Shown here piece by piece: positions 38,154 through 51,485 of a stretch of DNA of 64,000 nucleotides. A program made the translations under genes and the position numbers. Where the stretch lies: assembly GCA_949841355.1 (NCBI GenBank), contig CATKZP010000007.1:1-64000 (forward strand). The letters are read 5' to 3'. The notes under the pieces are model-generated. The model worked only from the letters and a program-made list of their open reading frames with translations, had not been told where the DNA came from and searched no databases. The first letter of the stretch is position 1, and each line of letters starts with the position of its first letter. This stretch comes from an uncultured Oscillospiraceae bacterium. Its GTDB lineage: Bacteria > Bacillota > Clostridia > Oscillospirales > Oscillospiraceae.

Positions 38154-38399
38154 CTATTTTCCGTCCTCCATCTCCTTGCGGCGCACCGCCAGGAGGGCGT
38201 TCAGGTAGGCGATGAGCTCCTCCCCATCCGGCCTGCCGGAGCTGCGCGCCTTGTCGTACCTGGCCTCGCAGTAAAGCACGTTGAGCTCGGGATATTGAAG
38301 CAGCTCTCTGGGAAAATCCTCCCGCTCGAAATATTGCAGAATGGCCTCGCCAAATCTTTGGGCATACCGGTCGCCAAAGATTCTGCTTAAAATGCTCAT
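38154..38399 (-). CDS. small conserved-looking protein of unknown function
   Basis: 81 residues (MSILSRIFGDRYAQRFGEAI to RRKEMEDGK), soluble, rich in charged and aromatic residues; no family recognised. The ATG at 38399 has AAGGTGAG upstream. Its promoter is a perfect TTGACA-17-TACAAT on the minus strand, and a GAACGAACGTTC palindrome overlaps the start of transcription, suggesting tight repression. Confidence 0.6.
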   Translation of the reverse strand: MSILSRIFGDRYAQRFGEAILQYFEREDFPRELLQYPELNVLYCEARYDKARSSGRPDGEELIAYLNALLAVRRKEMEDGK

Positions 38400-38437
38400 T
38401 GTCTCACCTTCTTGGAATAAACTGAACAAAACTTTCT

Positions 38438-38489
38438 GAACGTTCGTTCATATATGATTGATTGTAAATGTTCATACTCTCTTTGTCAA
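38438..38489 (-). promoter_or_regulatory. promoter with LexA-like operator
   Basis: Minus strand: TTGACA (38484-38489) and TACAAT (38461-38466), 17 bp apart. Just downstream, 38438-38449 reads GAACGAACGTTC, a GAAC-N4-GTTC palindrome like Firmicute SOS boxes (CGAAC-N4-GTTCG core). The outer C and G are not conserved, so another repressor, such as the divergent XRE protein, is possible. Confidence 0.55.
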
Positions 38490-38510
38490 GAAAACATGTG
38501 TGGGTGTTGA

Positions 38511-38741
38511 ATGATAATGAGAGAAATTTTGGCGCAGCGACTGAGAGCGTGCAGGGCAAAGTATCAGTATACCCAGATACAAGCCGCAACTTACGCTGAC
38601 ATAACAGAACGTGCCTACGCGAATTATGAGTCGGCCAAGCAAATGCCCAAGCTGGATATTCTCATCCGAATCGCGAACGTCTATCACGTTTCTTTAGATT
38701 ATCTAGTGGGCCGGACAGATCATTCAGAGCTGAACGAATAA
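38511..38741 (+). CDS. small XRE-family transcriptional regulator
   Basis: A 76-residue, single-domain Cro/CI-type protein: ILAQRLRACRAKYQYTQIQA, ITERAYANYESAKQMPKLDI and the closing VSLDYLVGRTD. ATG 38511 or 38517 may be used; neither has a strong ribosome site. It is divergent from the small gene at 38154-38399 (111 bp apart) and may repress that promoter. Lower G+C than its neighbours, hinting at transfer. Confidence 0.8.
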   Translation: MIMREILAQRLRACRAKYQYTQIQAATYADITERAYANYESAKQMPKLDILIRIANVYHVSLDYLVGRTDHSELNE

Positions 38742-38848
38742 GAGGAATCCTCCGGACGGGATGAGCTTCCGCGGCAAAGGCGGGCCGAACCGCCCGGAGG
38801 CGCATCCATGACAGAATACGGCTTGAACACGGGAAAGAAGGGACCGCC

Positions 38849-39433
38849 ATGTCACAAACCACCAAGCGGGCGCTGGCCGCATCGCTGAAAAACCTGCTGC
38901 TCCAGAAGCCGCTGACCAAAATCACCATCAACGACATCGCTGAGGACTGCGGCATCAGCCGCATGACCTTCTATTACCATTTCAAAGATATCTATGATCT
39001 GGTGGAGTGGGCCTGCGCGGAGGACGCCGCCCGGGCGCTGGCGGGAAGGAAAACCTACGATACCTGGCAGGAGGGATTTCTCAGCATCTTCCACGCGGTG
39101 CAGGCCAACAAGCCCTTTATCATGAACGTCTACCGCTGCGTCAGCCGGGAGCGGATCGAGCAGTATTTAAACCCGCTGATCCACAGCCTGATCCTGGGCG
39201 TGGTGGAGGAGAAGGCCGTGGGCATGGATGTGGGCGAGGCGGACCGGCAGTTCATCGCCAGCTTCTATGAGCACGCCTTCATCGGTGTCATGCTGGAGTG
39301 GATCGGGACCGGCATGAAGGACGACCCCGCCGCCATCGTGGATCGGACCAGCCGAGTAGTCCACGGCAGCATTCTCCGGGCGCTGGAGGCCTTTGGCTCC
39401 GGCAGCCCTTTACATTTGCCCGGCAATGATTAA
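38849..39433 (+). CDS. TetR/AcrR-family regulator
   Basis: The 194-residue protein has an N-terminal TetR helix-turn-helix (LLQKPLTKITINDIAEDCGI, SRMTFYYHFKDIYDLVEW) and a C-terminal domain of the DhaS-like type (VYRCVSRERIEQYLNPLI). RBS AAGAAGGGA. It is followed by a strong terminator and then the oleate hydratase gene. Control of that gene in response to a fatty acid is a reasonable guess, not shown. Confidence 0.85.
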   Translation: MSQTTKRALAASLKNLLLQKPLTKITINDIAEDCGISRMTFYYHFKDIYDLVEWACAEDAARALAGRKTYDTWQEGFLSIFHAVQANKPFIMNVYRCVSRERIEQYLNPLIHSLILGVVEEKAVGMDVGEADRQFIASFYEHAFIGVMLEWIGTGMKDDPAAIVDRTSRVVHGSILRALEAFGSGSPLHLPGND

Positions 39434-39447
39434 ACTATAAACATAAC

Positions 39448-39485
39448 GCCCGCCGTGATGAAAGTTTCATCACGGCGGGCCTTCT
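39448..39485 (+). terminator. terminator between the TetR gene and oleate hydratase
   Basis: GCCCGCCGTGATG pairs with CATCACGGCGGGC around AAAGTTT (39448-39480), followed by CTTCTGTTT. Confidence 0.75.
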
Positions 39486-39570
39486 GTTTATTGTGCGGCG
39501 GCGCAAAGCAGTCTATGATAAGCCCATCAAACAAGAGAACCCCATCAGGGTTCGGGAAAGGATGTTATTT

Positions 39571-41346
39571 ATGTATTATTCCAGCGGTAACTACGAGGCC
39601 TTCGCCCGTCCTCAGAAGCCCGAGGGCGTGGATCACAAGTCGGCCTATATCATCGGCACCGGGCTGGCTGCCCTCACCGCCGCCTGCTACCTGGTGCGGG
39701 ACGGGCAGATGAAAGGGGAACGCATCCACATCTTTGAAAAAGACCCCATCCCCGGCGGCGCCTGCGACGGGTGGAAGTTTGAAAACGTGGGCTACGTCAT
39801 GCGGGGCGGCCGGGAGATGGACAACCATTTCGAGGTCATGTGGGACCTGTTCCGCTCCATTCCCTCCATCGAGACCGAGGGTGTGAGCGTGCTGGACGAG
39901 TACTACTGGCTGAACAAAAAGGACCCCAACTACTCCCTGTGCCGGGCCACCGTCAACCGGGGGCAGGACGCCCACACCGATGGACAGTTCGCCGTCTCCG
40001 ACAAGGCGGCCATGGAGATCATGCGGCTGTTCTTCACCCCCGACGAGGATCTGTATGACAAGCGCATCACCGACTTTTTCGACGACGGGGTGCTGAACTC
40101 CAACTTCTGGCTCTACTGGCGCACCATGTTCGCCTTTGAGAATTGGCACTCCGCTCTGGAGATGAAGCGGTATATCAAGCGCTACATCCACCACATCGGC
40201 GGCCTGCCCGACTTCAAGGCCCTGCGCTTCACCCGGTATAACCAGTACGAGTCCATGATTCTGCCCATGGTGAAGTACCTGGAGGACAGCGGCGTCCAGT
40301 TCCACTACGGCACGCAGGTGGTCAACGTGGAGTTCGACATACAGCCGGGCAGAAAGCAGGCCACCCGCATCGAGCTGCTGCGGGACGGCGGCCAGGAGTT
40401 CGTGGATCTCACCGAAAACGACCTGGTGTTTATCACCAACGGCGGCTGTGTGGAAAACTCCTCCATGGGCTCTCAGCACGAGCCCGCCCCCTATCACACC
40501 GAGATCAAGCCCGGCGGCGGCTGGGATATGTGGCGGAAGATCGCCGCCCAGGACCCGGCTTTCGGCAACCCGGATAAGTTCTGTTATGACCCGGAGCAGA
40601 CCAACTGGATGTCCGCCACCGTGGAGACGCTGGACCAGCGCATCATCCCCTATATCACCAACATCTGCAAGCGTGACCCCTTCTCCGGCGGCGTAGTCAC
40701 CGGCGGCATTGTGACGGTGAAGGACTCCTCCTGGCTGCTCAGCTGGACCATCAACCGCCAGCCTCAGTTCCGGGAGCAGCCCAAAGATCACTGCTTAGTG
40801 TGGGTGTACGCCCTGTTCAGCGACGTGCCCGGCGACTATGTGAAAAAGCCCATGCGGGAATGCACCGGCAAGGAGATCTGCATGGAGTGGCTGTACCACC
40901 TGGGCGTGCCCGAGGACCAGATCGAAGAGCTGGCCGGGCACAGCGCCAACACGGTGCCCGTGATGATGCCCTACATCGACGCCTTCTTCATGCCCCGCAA
41001 CGACACCGACCGGCCCAAGATCGTGCCCGACGGCGCGGTGAACTTCGCCTTCCTGGGCCAGTTTGCCGAGACCGCCCGGGACACCATCTTCACCACCGAA
41101 TACTCCATGCGCACCGGCATGGAAGCGGTTTACACCCTGCTGGATGTGGACCGGGGCGTGCCCGAGGTGTGGGGCAGCACCTACGACGTGCGCGATCTGC
41201 TGGACGCCACCGTGAAGCTCCGGGACGGCAAGGCACTCACCGAGATGGATCTGGGGCTCAAGGAGCGCCTGGCGGTGAAAAAGCTGCTGGAAAAGATCGC
41301 GGGCACAGATATCGAGAAGCTGCTGAAGGAGTACCGCGTCATCTGA
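39571..41346 (+). CDS. ohyA: oleate hydratase (MCRA family)
   Basis: It adds water to the cis-9 double bond of oleate to give 10-hydroxystearate, detoxifying host or dietary fatty acids. The 591-residue FAD protein has the Rossmann motif YIIGTGLAALTAACYLVRDG, the family segment GWKFENVGYVMRGGREMDNH, and the C-terminal NFAFLGQFAETARDTIFTTEYS, at the family's usual length. ATG 39571 is preferred (AAAGGA with 8 nt spacing) to upstream in-frame starts. The terminator at 41387 follows. Confidence 0.93.
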   Translation: MYYSSGNYEAFARPQKPEGVDHKSAYIIGTGLAALTAACYLVRDGQMKGERIHIFEKDPIPGGACDGWKFENVGYVMRGGREMDNHFEVMWDLFRSIPSIETEGVSVLDEYYWLNKKDPNYSLCRATVNRGQDAHTDGQFAVSDKAAMEIMRLFFTPDEDLYDKRITDFFDDGVLNSNFWLYWRTMFAFENWHSALEMKRYIKRYIHHIGGLPDFKALRFTRYNQYESMILPMVKYLEDSGVQFHYGTQVVNVEFDIQPGRKQATRIELLRDGGQEFVDLTENDLVFITNGGCVENSSMGSQHEPAPYHTEIKPGGGWDMWRKIAAQDPAFGNPDKFCYDPEQTNWMSATVETLDQRIIPYITNICKRDPFSGGVVTGGIVTVKDSSWLLSWTINRQPQFREQPKDHCLVWVYALFSDVPGDYVKKPMRECTGKEICMEWLYHLGVPEDQIEELAGHSANTVPVMMPYIDAFFMPRNDTDRPKIVPDGAVNFAFLGQFAETARDTIFTTEYSMRTGMEAVYTLLDVDRGVPEVWGSTYDVRDLLDATVKLRDGKALTEMDLGLKERLAVKKLLEKIAGTDIEKLLKEYRVI

Positions 41347-41386
41347 GTTTTTCAATCCCTCCTGATCCTCTACAAAATAAAACAGC

Positions 41387-41420
41387 GCCGCCGCCCGTTG
41401 ATCGCGGGCGGCGGCATTTT
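41387..41420. terminator. bidirectional terminator
   Basis: GCCGCCGCCCG (41387-41397) pairs with CGGGCGGCGGC (41405-41415), then ATTTT. It separates the convergent ohyA and glgA2 genes. Confidence 0.8.
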
Positions 41421-41430
41421 GCGCAGATTT

Positions 41431-43302
41431 TTACCAGGTCAGCTCCAAATACAGGTCCTTGTACTGCTTGGCGGAGTTCTCCCAGGACAGGTTCTTCTCC
41501 ATATCCCGCCGCACCATCTCGTCCCAGCAGGCGCGGTCGTTGAAGTAGATGGTCTTTGCCCGGTTGATGGCGTCCAGCAGCAAACCGGCGTCATAGCGGT
41601 CAAAGGTAAAGCCGTTCCCCGTATGCGCGTACATATTATACGGCTCCACCGTATCCTTCAGCCCGCCGGTCTCCCGGACAATGGGGACCGTGCCGTAGTG
41701 CATGGCGATCAGCTGCGTCAATCCGCAGGGCTCAAACTGGGAGGGAACCAGCAGGGCGTCCGCGCCGGCGTAGATCCGATGGGCGCGGGTTTCGTCATAC
41801 ATGATGTTGGAGCATACGTTTCCGCCGTACGCGTACTCATAGTAGCGGAAGGAATCCTCATACACCCGGTCCCCGGTGCCCAGCACTACGACCTGCGTGT
41901 GCTCGTCCATCACCTGGGGGAGGATGGCGTTGACCAGGTCCAAGCCCTTCTGGTCTGTCAGCCGGGAGATCAGTCCGATCACAAACTTGTGGCCGTCCTG
42001 AACCAGGCCCAGCTCCTCCTGGAGCTGGCGCTTGTTTTCCTTCTTTTGCTCCAGCACGCTGGCAATGTCATAATTCGCGTACAGCCTGCCGTCGGTGGCC
42101 GGGTTCCAGATGTCGTAGTCAATGCCGTTCACAATGCCCCGCAGCTTGCCGGAATGATAGCGCAGATGGGCGTCCAACGCCTCACCGTAATACGCGCTCT
42201 GAATCTCCCCCGCGTAGGTCTGGCTCACCGTGGTGATGACATTGGAGTACGTCAGGCCGCCCTTCAGCATATTGGCGTCCCGGTAGCCCACCTTGAGGGC
42301 GTCCTTGTTAAAGACGTAATCCGGCAGCCCCGACCAATAGCGAACGGTGGGGATATCATAAACCCCCTGGAAGCGCAGATTGTGGATGGTCAAGATGGTC
42401 TTTGCGGTGGTCAGCTTCGTGTTGGCAAACTGGGTCCTCAGATAGACGGGGACCAGAGCGGCCTGCCAGTCATGGCAGTGGATGATGTCGGGAATCCAGT
42501 CCATATAGTTCAGCGCCGCCAGGGCCGCCTTGGCGAAATAGCAGTATTTCGGAATGTCATCCACCAGGTTGGTGTACGGATTCCCGTTGCTGAAGAATTC
42601 CTCATTGTCGATGAAATCGTACACCACGCCGTCCCAGACATACTCCATAATGCCCACGTAGAAGGAGCGGCCGTCCGCGCACAGGTCCATCTCAAAGGCC
42701 CCGCGGTACACCATCTTCTCCTGATATTCCCAGGGGATGCATTTGTAGCGCGGGAGAATCACCTTCACATCGCAGTTCTGCTTCACCAGCTCCTTGGGCA
42801 GCGCATACATGACGTCGCCCAGCCCGCCGGTTTTGACAAAGGGGTAGCACTCCGACCCGATGAACGCCACGCTTCTTCTGGGGGTCGTGCAGACTATCTC
42901 CGGCGCGGCATCCTCAACCGCCTCCGCCTGGGGCTCCACCTTCGGCTCTTCCACCTTGGGCTCTTCCACAGGCTCCGCCTTTGCAGGCGCCTTTTTTGCC
43001 GCTTTGGCGGTCTTGGCCGTTTTGGCCGTCTTGGTGGTTTTAGCCGCCCTCACAGCCTTCGCCTTGGGCGGCTCGGCCTGGACCGGCTCCTCGGTCTGGA
43101 CCGGTTCCACAGCCTTGACCGCTTCCTCAGCCTGGACTGGTTCCTCGGCCTTGACCGCTTCTACGGCCTTCACTTTTGGCTCCTCCGCCTCGATTTTCTC
43201 CAGCAGCTCTTCCGCTGCGGTCTGTTCAACAGCCTTGGCCCTGCGCTTTGCCGCCGGCGCCCGCTTCTTGCTGCTGACTTTCCCTGTGTCCTTCTTTGGC
43301 AT
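41431..43302 (-). CDS. glgA: glycogen synthase 2 with charged N-terminal tail
   Basis: 623 residues. The C-terminal 480 form a complete GT5 synthase: RRSVAFIGSECYPFVKTGGLGDVMYALP, HCHDWQAALVPVYLRTQ, VNGIDYDIWNP and PSQFEPCGLTQLIAMHYG. Residues 1-141 are low complexity, starting Lys/Arg/Ala-rich, then alternating Glu/Pro/Val (repeated EEPVQAE) with an Ala-Lys-Thr stretch (KTTKTAKTAKTAKAAKK). The tail resembles in style the C-terminal tail of GlgB at 9242-11371. ATG 43302 follows GGGAGGT. It has its own promoter, divergent from rpoB, and is separate from glgBCDA. Confidence 0.92.
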   Translation of the reverse strand: MPKKDTGKVSSKKRAPAAKRRAKAVEQTAAEELLEKIEAEEPKVKAVEAVKAEEPVQAEEAVKAVEPVQTEEPVQAEPPKAKAVRAAKTTKTAKTAKTAKAAKKAPAKAEPVEEPKVEEPKVEPQAEAVEDAAPEIVCTTPRRSVAFIGSECYPFVKTGGLGDVMYALPKELVKQNCDVKVILPRYKCIPWEYQEKMVYRGAFEMDLCADGRSFYVGIMEYVWDGVVYDFIDNEEFFSNGNPYTNLVDDIPKYCYFAKAALAALNYMDWIPDIIHCHDWQAALVPVYLRTQFANTKLTTAKTILTIHNLRFQGVYDIPTVRYWSGLPDYVFNKDALKVGYRDANMLKGGLTYSNVITTVSQTYAGEIQSAYYGEALDAHLRYHSGKLRGIVNGIDYDIWNPATDGRLYANYDIASVLEQKKENKRQLQEELGLVQDGHKFVIGLISRLTDQKGLDLVNAILPQVMDEHTQVVVLGTGDRVYEDSFRYYEYAYGGNVCSNIMYDETRAHRIYAGADALLVPSQFEPCGLTQLIAMHYGTVPIVRETGGLKDTVEPYNMYAHTGNGFTFDRYDAGLLLDAINRAKTIYFNDRACWDEMVRRDMEKNLSWENSAKQYKDLYLELTW

Positions 43303-43414
43303 ACGTCTACCTCCCAAATTGATCCTTGTCGTTTTGCTGCTATACTGGCACAATCGAATGGTCCCCATCCCGGGGTTCGTCTCTCATCAAATTTCTTTTT
43401 GGCATTGCGAGGTC

Positions 43415-43443
43415 ATTTTATCACAAAAAGCGTACAGCGGCAA
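43415..43443 (-). promoter_or_regulatory. promoter of glgA2
   Basis: Minus strand TTGCCG (43438-43443) and TAAAAT (43415-43420), 17 bp apart. It is 43 bp from the rpoB promoter in the 384-bp divergent region 43303-43686, which has no gene. Confidence 0.55.
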
Positions 43444-43485
43444 GGCGGAAATTGATACAAAAAACGCCCAACGCCAAAATTTCTC

Positions 43486-43514
43486 TTGACGCGGGACGGC
43501 AGTTGTGGTATTAT
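43486..43514 (+). promoter_or_regulatory. rpoBC promoter
   Basis: TTGACG (43486-43491) and TATTAT (43509-43514), 17 bp apart, giving a leader of about 165 nt before rpoB. Confidence 0.65.
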
Positions 43515-43686
43515 AAAGTGCTTTTGTGTGCAACGCGGCCCGGATGGCATTCTCCCTTCTCTACACCGCAGTATAGCAGGGCCGCCGGGAAAAGGCAAGA
43601 GGAAATTCCAAAAACATATCAACCGCCCCGGGCGTATCGCAACCGTGCCGCCCGGCATCATCTACGAAGTGGAGCGTGAAGAGCAT

Positions 43687-46600
43687 ATGGCTAGAGCGGT
43701 CAAAGACGTCTGGTACGGCAAAACCAAGCGCAAGAGCTTCGCCCGCAGCGAGGATATCCTGGAAATGCCCTACCTCCTGGAAATCCAGAAGAAGTCCTAC
43801 AAGTGGTTCCTGGAGACCGGCCTTCAGGAGGTGTTCAACGATGTGGACTCCATCACGGACTACGCCGGCAATCTGGAGCTGTCTTTCATCAGCTTCTCCA
43901 TGGACGATCCCCCCAAGTACACCATTGAGGAGTGCAAGGCCCAGGACATGACCTACGCCGCCCCCATGAAGGTGCAGGTCCATCTCCGCAACAAGGCCAC
44001 CAACGAGATCAAGGAGCAGTCCATTTTTATGGGCGACTTCCCCATCATGACCGACTCGGGCACCTTCGTCATCAACGGCGCGGAGCGTGTCATCGTCTCT
44101 CAGCTGGTGCGTTCCCCCGGCGTGTACTTCTCCAAGAACGCGGACAAGGCGGACAACATCACCTTCGCCTCCACCGTCATTCCCTATCGGGGCGCGTGGC
44201 TGGAGTACGAGACCGACCTGTCCGACGTATTCTATGTCCGCATCGACAAGAACCGCAAGCTGCCGGTGACCTGCCTCATCCGCGCCATCGGCCCCCGCAC
44301 CGACGCGGCCATCATCGACATGTTCGGTGAGGACCCCCGCATCCTGGCCACTCTGGAAAAGGACTCCTGCAAGAGCTACGAGGAGTCCCTGCTGGAGATC
44401 TACCGTAAGCTACGTCCCGGCGAGCCCCCCACGGTGGACTCCGCCGAGAGCCTGCTGTCCGCGCTGTTCTTCGACCCCCGGCGATATGACCTGTCCGGCG
44501 TGGGCCGCTATAAGTTCAACAAAAAGCTGGCCATCTGGACCCGTCTGGCCGGGCAGAAGCTGGGCGCCCCTGTGGCCGACCCCTCCACCGGCGAGATCGT
44601 GGCCGAGGCGGGCGAGGTGCTCACCCGGGAGCGCGCCCGGGAGCTGGACGCGCTGGGCGTCAACGAGGCCGTGGTGGAGGTGGACGACCTCCACACCGGC
44701 GTGCATATGGTCAAGGTGTTCTCCAACGGCATGGTGGACATGGCCAACTTCGTGGACTTCGATCCCGCCCAGGCCGGCGTCACTGAAAAGGTGTGCGCCC
44801 GTGTCCTCCAGGAGCTGCTGGACAAGCGGGCCGCCGACGGCATGAGCCAGGAGGATTTCTTCGACCTCATCCACGACCACATGGACGAGCTCATCCCCAA
44901 GCACATCACCGTGGAGGACATTACGGCCTCCATCAACTACCTCAACTGTCTGGCCTTCGGCGTGGGTTCTCCCGACGACATCGACCACCTGGGCAACCGC
45001 CGCCTGCGCTGCGTGGGCGAGCTGCTCCAGAACCAGTTCCGCATCGGCTTCACCCGCATGGAGCGGGTCATCCGCGAGCGCATGACCATTCAGGACCTGG
45101 ACATTGTCACCCCCCAGTCCCTCATCAACATCCGGCCTGTCACCGCCGCCATCAAGGAGTTCTTCGGGTCCTCTCCCCTGTCCCAGTTCATGGACCAGAC
45201 CAACCCCCTGGCCGAGCTGACCCACAAGCGCCGCCTGTCCGCCCTGGGCCCCGGCGGCCTGTCCCGCGACCGGGCCTCCTTCGACGTACGTGATATCCAC
45301 TACTCCCACTACGGCCGGCTGTGCCCCATTGAGACGCCGGAAGGCCCCAACATCGGCCTGATCTCCTATCTGGCCTCTTACGCCCGGGTGAACCGCTACG
45401 GCTTCATCGAGGCCCCCTACCGCAGGACGGAAAAGGTGCTGGACGAGAACGGCAAGTGCGTGGCCGTCAAGGTCACCAGCCAGGTGGAGTATATGACCGC
45501 CGACGTGGAGGACGAGTTCAACGTGGCCCAGGCCACCGAGCCGGTGGACGAGAACGGCTGCCTGGCCAACGCCCGCGTGGCCTGCCGCCACCGCAACGAG
45601 ATCATTGAGGTGGACGCCGAGCGGGTGGACTACGTGGACGTGTCCCCCAAGATGATGGTGTCCGTGGCCTCCGCCCAGATCCCATTCCTCCAGAACGACG
45701 ACGCCAACCGCGCGCTGATGGGCGCCAACATGCAGCGTCAGGCCGTTCCCCTGCTCACCACCGAGGCCCCCGTAGTGGCCACCGGCCAGGAGTATAAAAA
45801 CTGTCAGGACTCCGAGGTGGCCGTGCTGGCCGAGGGCGACGGCGTGGTCACCGCCGTGGACGCCACCCATGTCACCGTGCGCTACGACGGCCAGGGCGAG
45901 AAGGACTACCGGCTCACCAAGTTCCTGCGCTCCAACCACGGCACCTGCATCAATCAGCGGCCCATCGTGGCCGTGGGCGACCGGGTGCAGGCCAGGGACA
46001 CCCTGGCCGACGGTCCCTCCACCGCCGACGGCGAGATCGCCCTGGGCAAGAACATCCTCATGGGCTTCATGACCTGGGAGGGCTATAACTACGAGGACGC
46101 CATCCTGCTCAACGAGCGCATGGTGAAGGAGGATGTGTTCACCTCCATCCACATCGAGGAGTACGAGACCGAGGCCCGCGACACCAAGCTGGGCCCCGAG
46201 GAAATCACCCGCGACATCACCAACGTGGGCGAGGACGCCCTGAAGGACCTGGACGAACGGGGCATCATCCGCGTGGGCGCGGAGGTGCGCGCCGGCGACT
46301 ACCTGGTGGGTAAGGTCACCCCCAAGGGCGAGACCGAGATGACCGCCGAGGAGCGGCTGCTGCGCGCCATCTTCGGTGAGAAGGCCCACGAGACCCGGGA
46401 CACCTCCCTCAAGGTGCCCCACGGCGAGTATGGCATTGTGGTGGACGTGAAGGTGTTCTCCCGGGAGGAGGGCGCGGAGCTGTCCCCCGGCGTCAACCAA
46501 GTGGTGCGGGTCTACATCGCCCAGAAGCGCAAGATCAGCGTGGGCGACAAAATGGCCGGCCGCCACGGCAATAAGGGCGTGGTGTCCCGCATTCTGCCCC

Positions 46601-47439
46601 AGGAGGATATGCCCTTCCTCCCCGACGGCACCCCGCTGGATATCGTGCTGAACCCCCTAGGCGTGCCCTCCCGTATGAACATCGGCCAGGTGCTGGAGGT
46701 CCATCTAGGCTACGCCGCCAAGGCCCTGGGCTGGAAGGTGGCCACCCCCATCTTCAACGGCGCCGACGAGCAGGACATCGCGGACACCCTCAGCCTTGCC
46801 GGCCTGCGGGAGGACGGCAAGAGCTGGCTGTACGACGGGCGCACCGGCGAGCGGTTCGACAACCCCGTCACCGTGGGTTACGTCTACTTCCTCAAGCTCC
46901 ACCATCTGGTGGACGACAAGATTCACGCCCGCTCCACCGGCCCCTACTCCCTGGTCACCCAGCAGCCTCTGGGCGGCAAGGCCCAGTTCGGCGGCCAGCG
47001 CTTCGGTGAGATGGAGGTGTGGGCGCTGGAGGCCTACGGCGCGGCCTACACCCTCCAGGAGATTTTGACCGTCAAGTCCGACGACGTGACGGGCCGCGTG
47101 CGCACCTACGAATCCATCGTCAAGGGCTACAATGTGCCCAAGCCCGGCGTGCCCGAGTCCTTCAAGGTACTGGTGAAAGAGCTCCAGGCCCTGTGCCTGG
47201 ACATCCAGGTGCTGGACGAGCAGGGCCGTCAGATCGAGCTGAAGGACGACGAGGAGGATAACTACCAGCCCGGCCGCTTCCGTGACGACGACTATGAGCG
47301 TTATCAGGATGTGGGTTCTGAGAACGAGTTCTCAGAGGCGGGCTTTACCATGAAGGAAACCAGCGACGACGACGATCTCGCCACGGCCGCTGACGATGAT
47401 GACGCCGGAGAGGACGACCTCTTTGACGGCGAGGACTGA
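43687..47439 (+). CDS. rpoB: DNA-directed RNA polymerase subunit beta
   Basis: The 1250-residue catalytic subunit shows all family landmarks: [24 protein letters not shown], the rifampicin region ([20 protein letters not shown]), the active-site-facing [15 protein letters not shown] and the C-terminal [19 protein letters not shown] 43687 is chosen because [18 protein letters not shown] is the natural N-terminus. In the rifampicin region the residue equivalent to E. coli Gln510 is Pro (SSPLSQF). A C-terminal acidic tail ([15 protein letters not shown]) is present. Not preceded by rplJ-rplL as in most Firmicutes. Confidence 0.97.
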   Translation: MARAVKDVWYGKTKRKSFARSEDILEMPYLLEIQKKSYKWFLETGLQEVFNDVDSITDYAGNLELSFISFSMDDPPKYTIEECKAQDMTYAAPMKVQVHLRNKATNEIKEQSIFMGDFPIMTDSGTFVINGAERVIVSQLVRSPGVYFSKNADKADNITFASTVIPYRGAWLEYETDLSDVFYVRIDKNRKLPVTCLIRAIGPRTDAAIIDMFGEDPRILATLEKDSCKSYEESLLEIYRKLRPGEPPTVDSAESLLSALFFDPRRYDLSGVGRYKFNKKLAIWTRLAGQKLGAPVADPSTGEIVAEAGEVLTRERARELDALGVNEAVVEVDDLHTGVHMVKVFSNGMVDMANFVDFDPAQAGVTEKVCARVLQELLDKRAADGMSQEDFFDLIHDHMDELIPKHITVEDITASINYLNCLAFGVGSPDDIDHLGNRRLRCVGELLQNQFRIGFTRMERVIRERMTIQDLDIVTPQSLINIRPVTAAIKEFFGSSPLSQFMDQTNPLAELTHKRRLSALGPGGLSRDRASFDVRDIHYSHYGRLCPIETPEGPNIGLISYLASYARVNRYGFIEAPYRRTEKVLDENGKCVAVKVTSQVEYMTADVEDEFNVAQATEPVDENGCLANARVACRHRNEIIEVDAERVDYVDVSPKMMVSVASAQIPFLQNDDANRALMGANMQRQAVPLLTTEAPVVATGQEYKNCQDSEVAVLAEGDGVVTAVDATHVTVRYDGQGEKDYRLTKFLRSNHGTCINQRPIVAVGDRVQARDTLADGPSTADGEIALGKNILMGFMTWEGYNYEDAILLNERMVKEDVFTSIHIEEYETEARDTKLGPEEITRDITNVGEDALKDLDERGIIRVGAEVRAGDYLVGKVTPKGETEMTAEERLLRAIFGEKAHETRDTSLKVPHGEYGIVVDVKVFSREEGAELSPGVNQVVRVYIAQKRKISVGDKMAGRHGNKGVVSRILPQEDMPFLPDGTPLDIVLNPLGVPSRMNIGQVLEVHLGYAAKALGWKVATPIFNGADEQDIADTLSLAGLREDGKSWLYDGRTGERFDNPVTVGYVYFLKLHHLVDDKIHARSTGPYSLVTQQPLGGKAQFGGQRFGEMEVWALEAYGAAYTLQEILTVKSDDVTGRVRTYESIVKGYNVPKPGVPESFKVLVKELQALCLDIQVLDEQGRQIELKDDEEDNYQPGRFRDDDYERYQDVGSENEFSEAGFTMKETSDDDDLATAADDDDAGEDDLFDGED

Positions 47440-47456
47440 GAAGGGAGGGTGAAATT

Positions 47457-51335
<3,879 letters not shown>

Positions 51336-51337
51336 TC

Positions 51338-51377
51338 AAAAGAACGGCTCCCGCTCTGGTGCGGGAGCCGTTCTTTT
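51338..51377 (+). terminator. rpoBC terminator
   Basis: AAAAGAACGGCTCCCGC (51338-51354) pairs perfectly with GCGGGAGCCGTTCTTTT (51361-51377) around TCTGGT, a 17-bp stem. Confidence 0.92.
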
Positions 51378-51412
51378 CTGTACTGCGGGGCAAAATATTT
51401 TCCCCTTCCATC

Positions 51413-51441
51413 TTGTATCTCCCGCCGTTTTTCGGTATGAT
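51413..51441 (+). promoter_or_regulatory. promoter of the desulfidase-like gene
   Basis: TTGTAT (51413-51418) and TATGAT (51436-51441), 17 bp apart, 44 bp before ATG 51486. Confidence 0.65.
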
Positions 51442-51485
51442 ATACCTTGTGAAAATGAGTATCACAGCATGTTGAGGTGAAGCAT

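Noticed and set aside
43486-43686. 67-residue N-terminal extension of RpoB
   Set aside because: It covers the -10 region and leader. RpoB proteins begin at [11 protein letters not shown], and ATG 43687 has a ribosome site.
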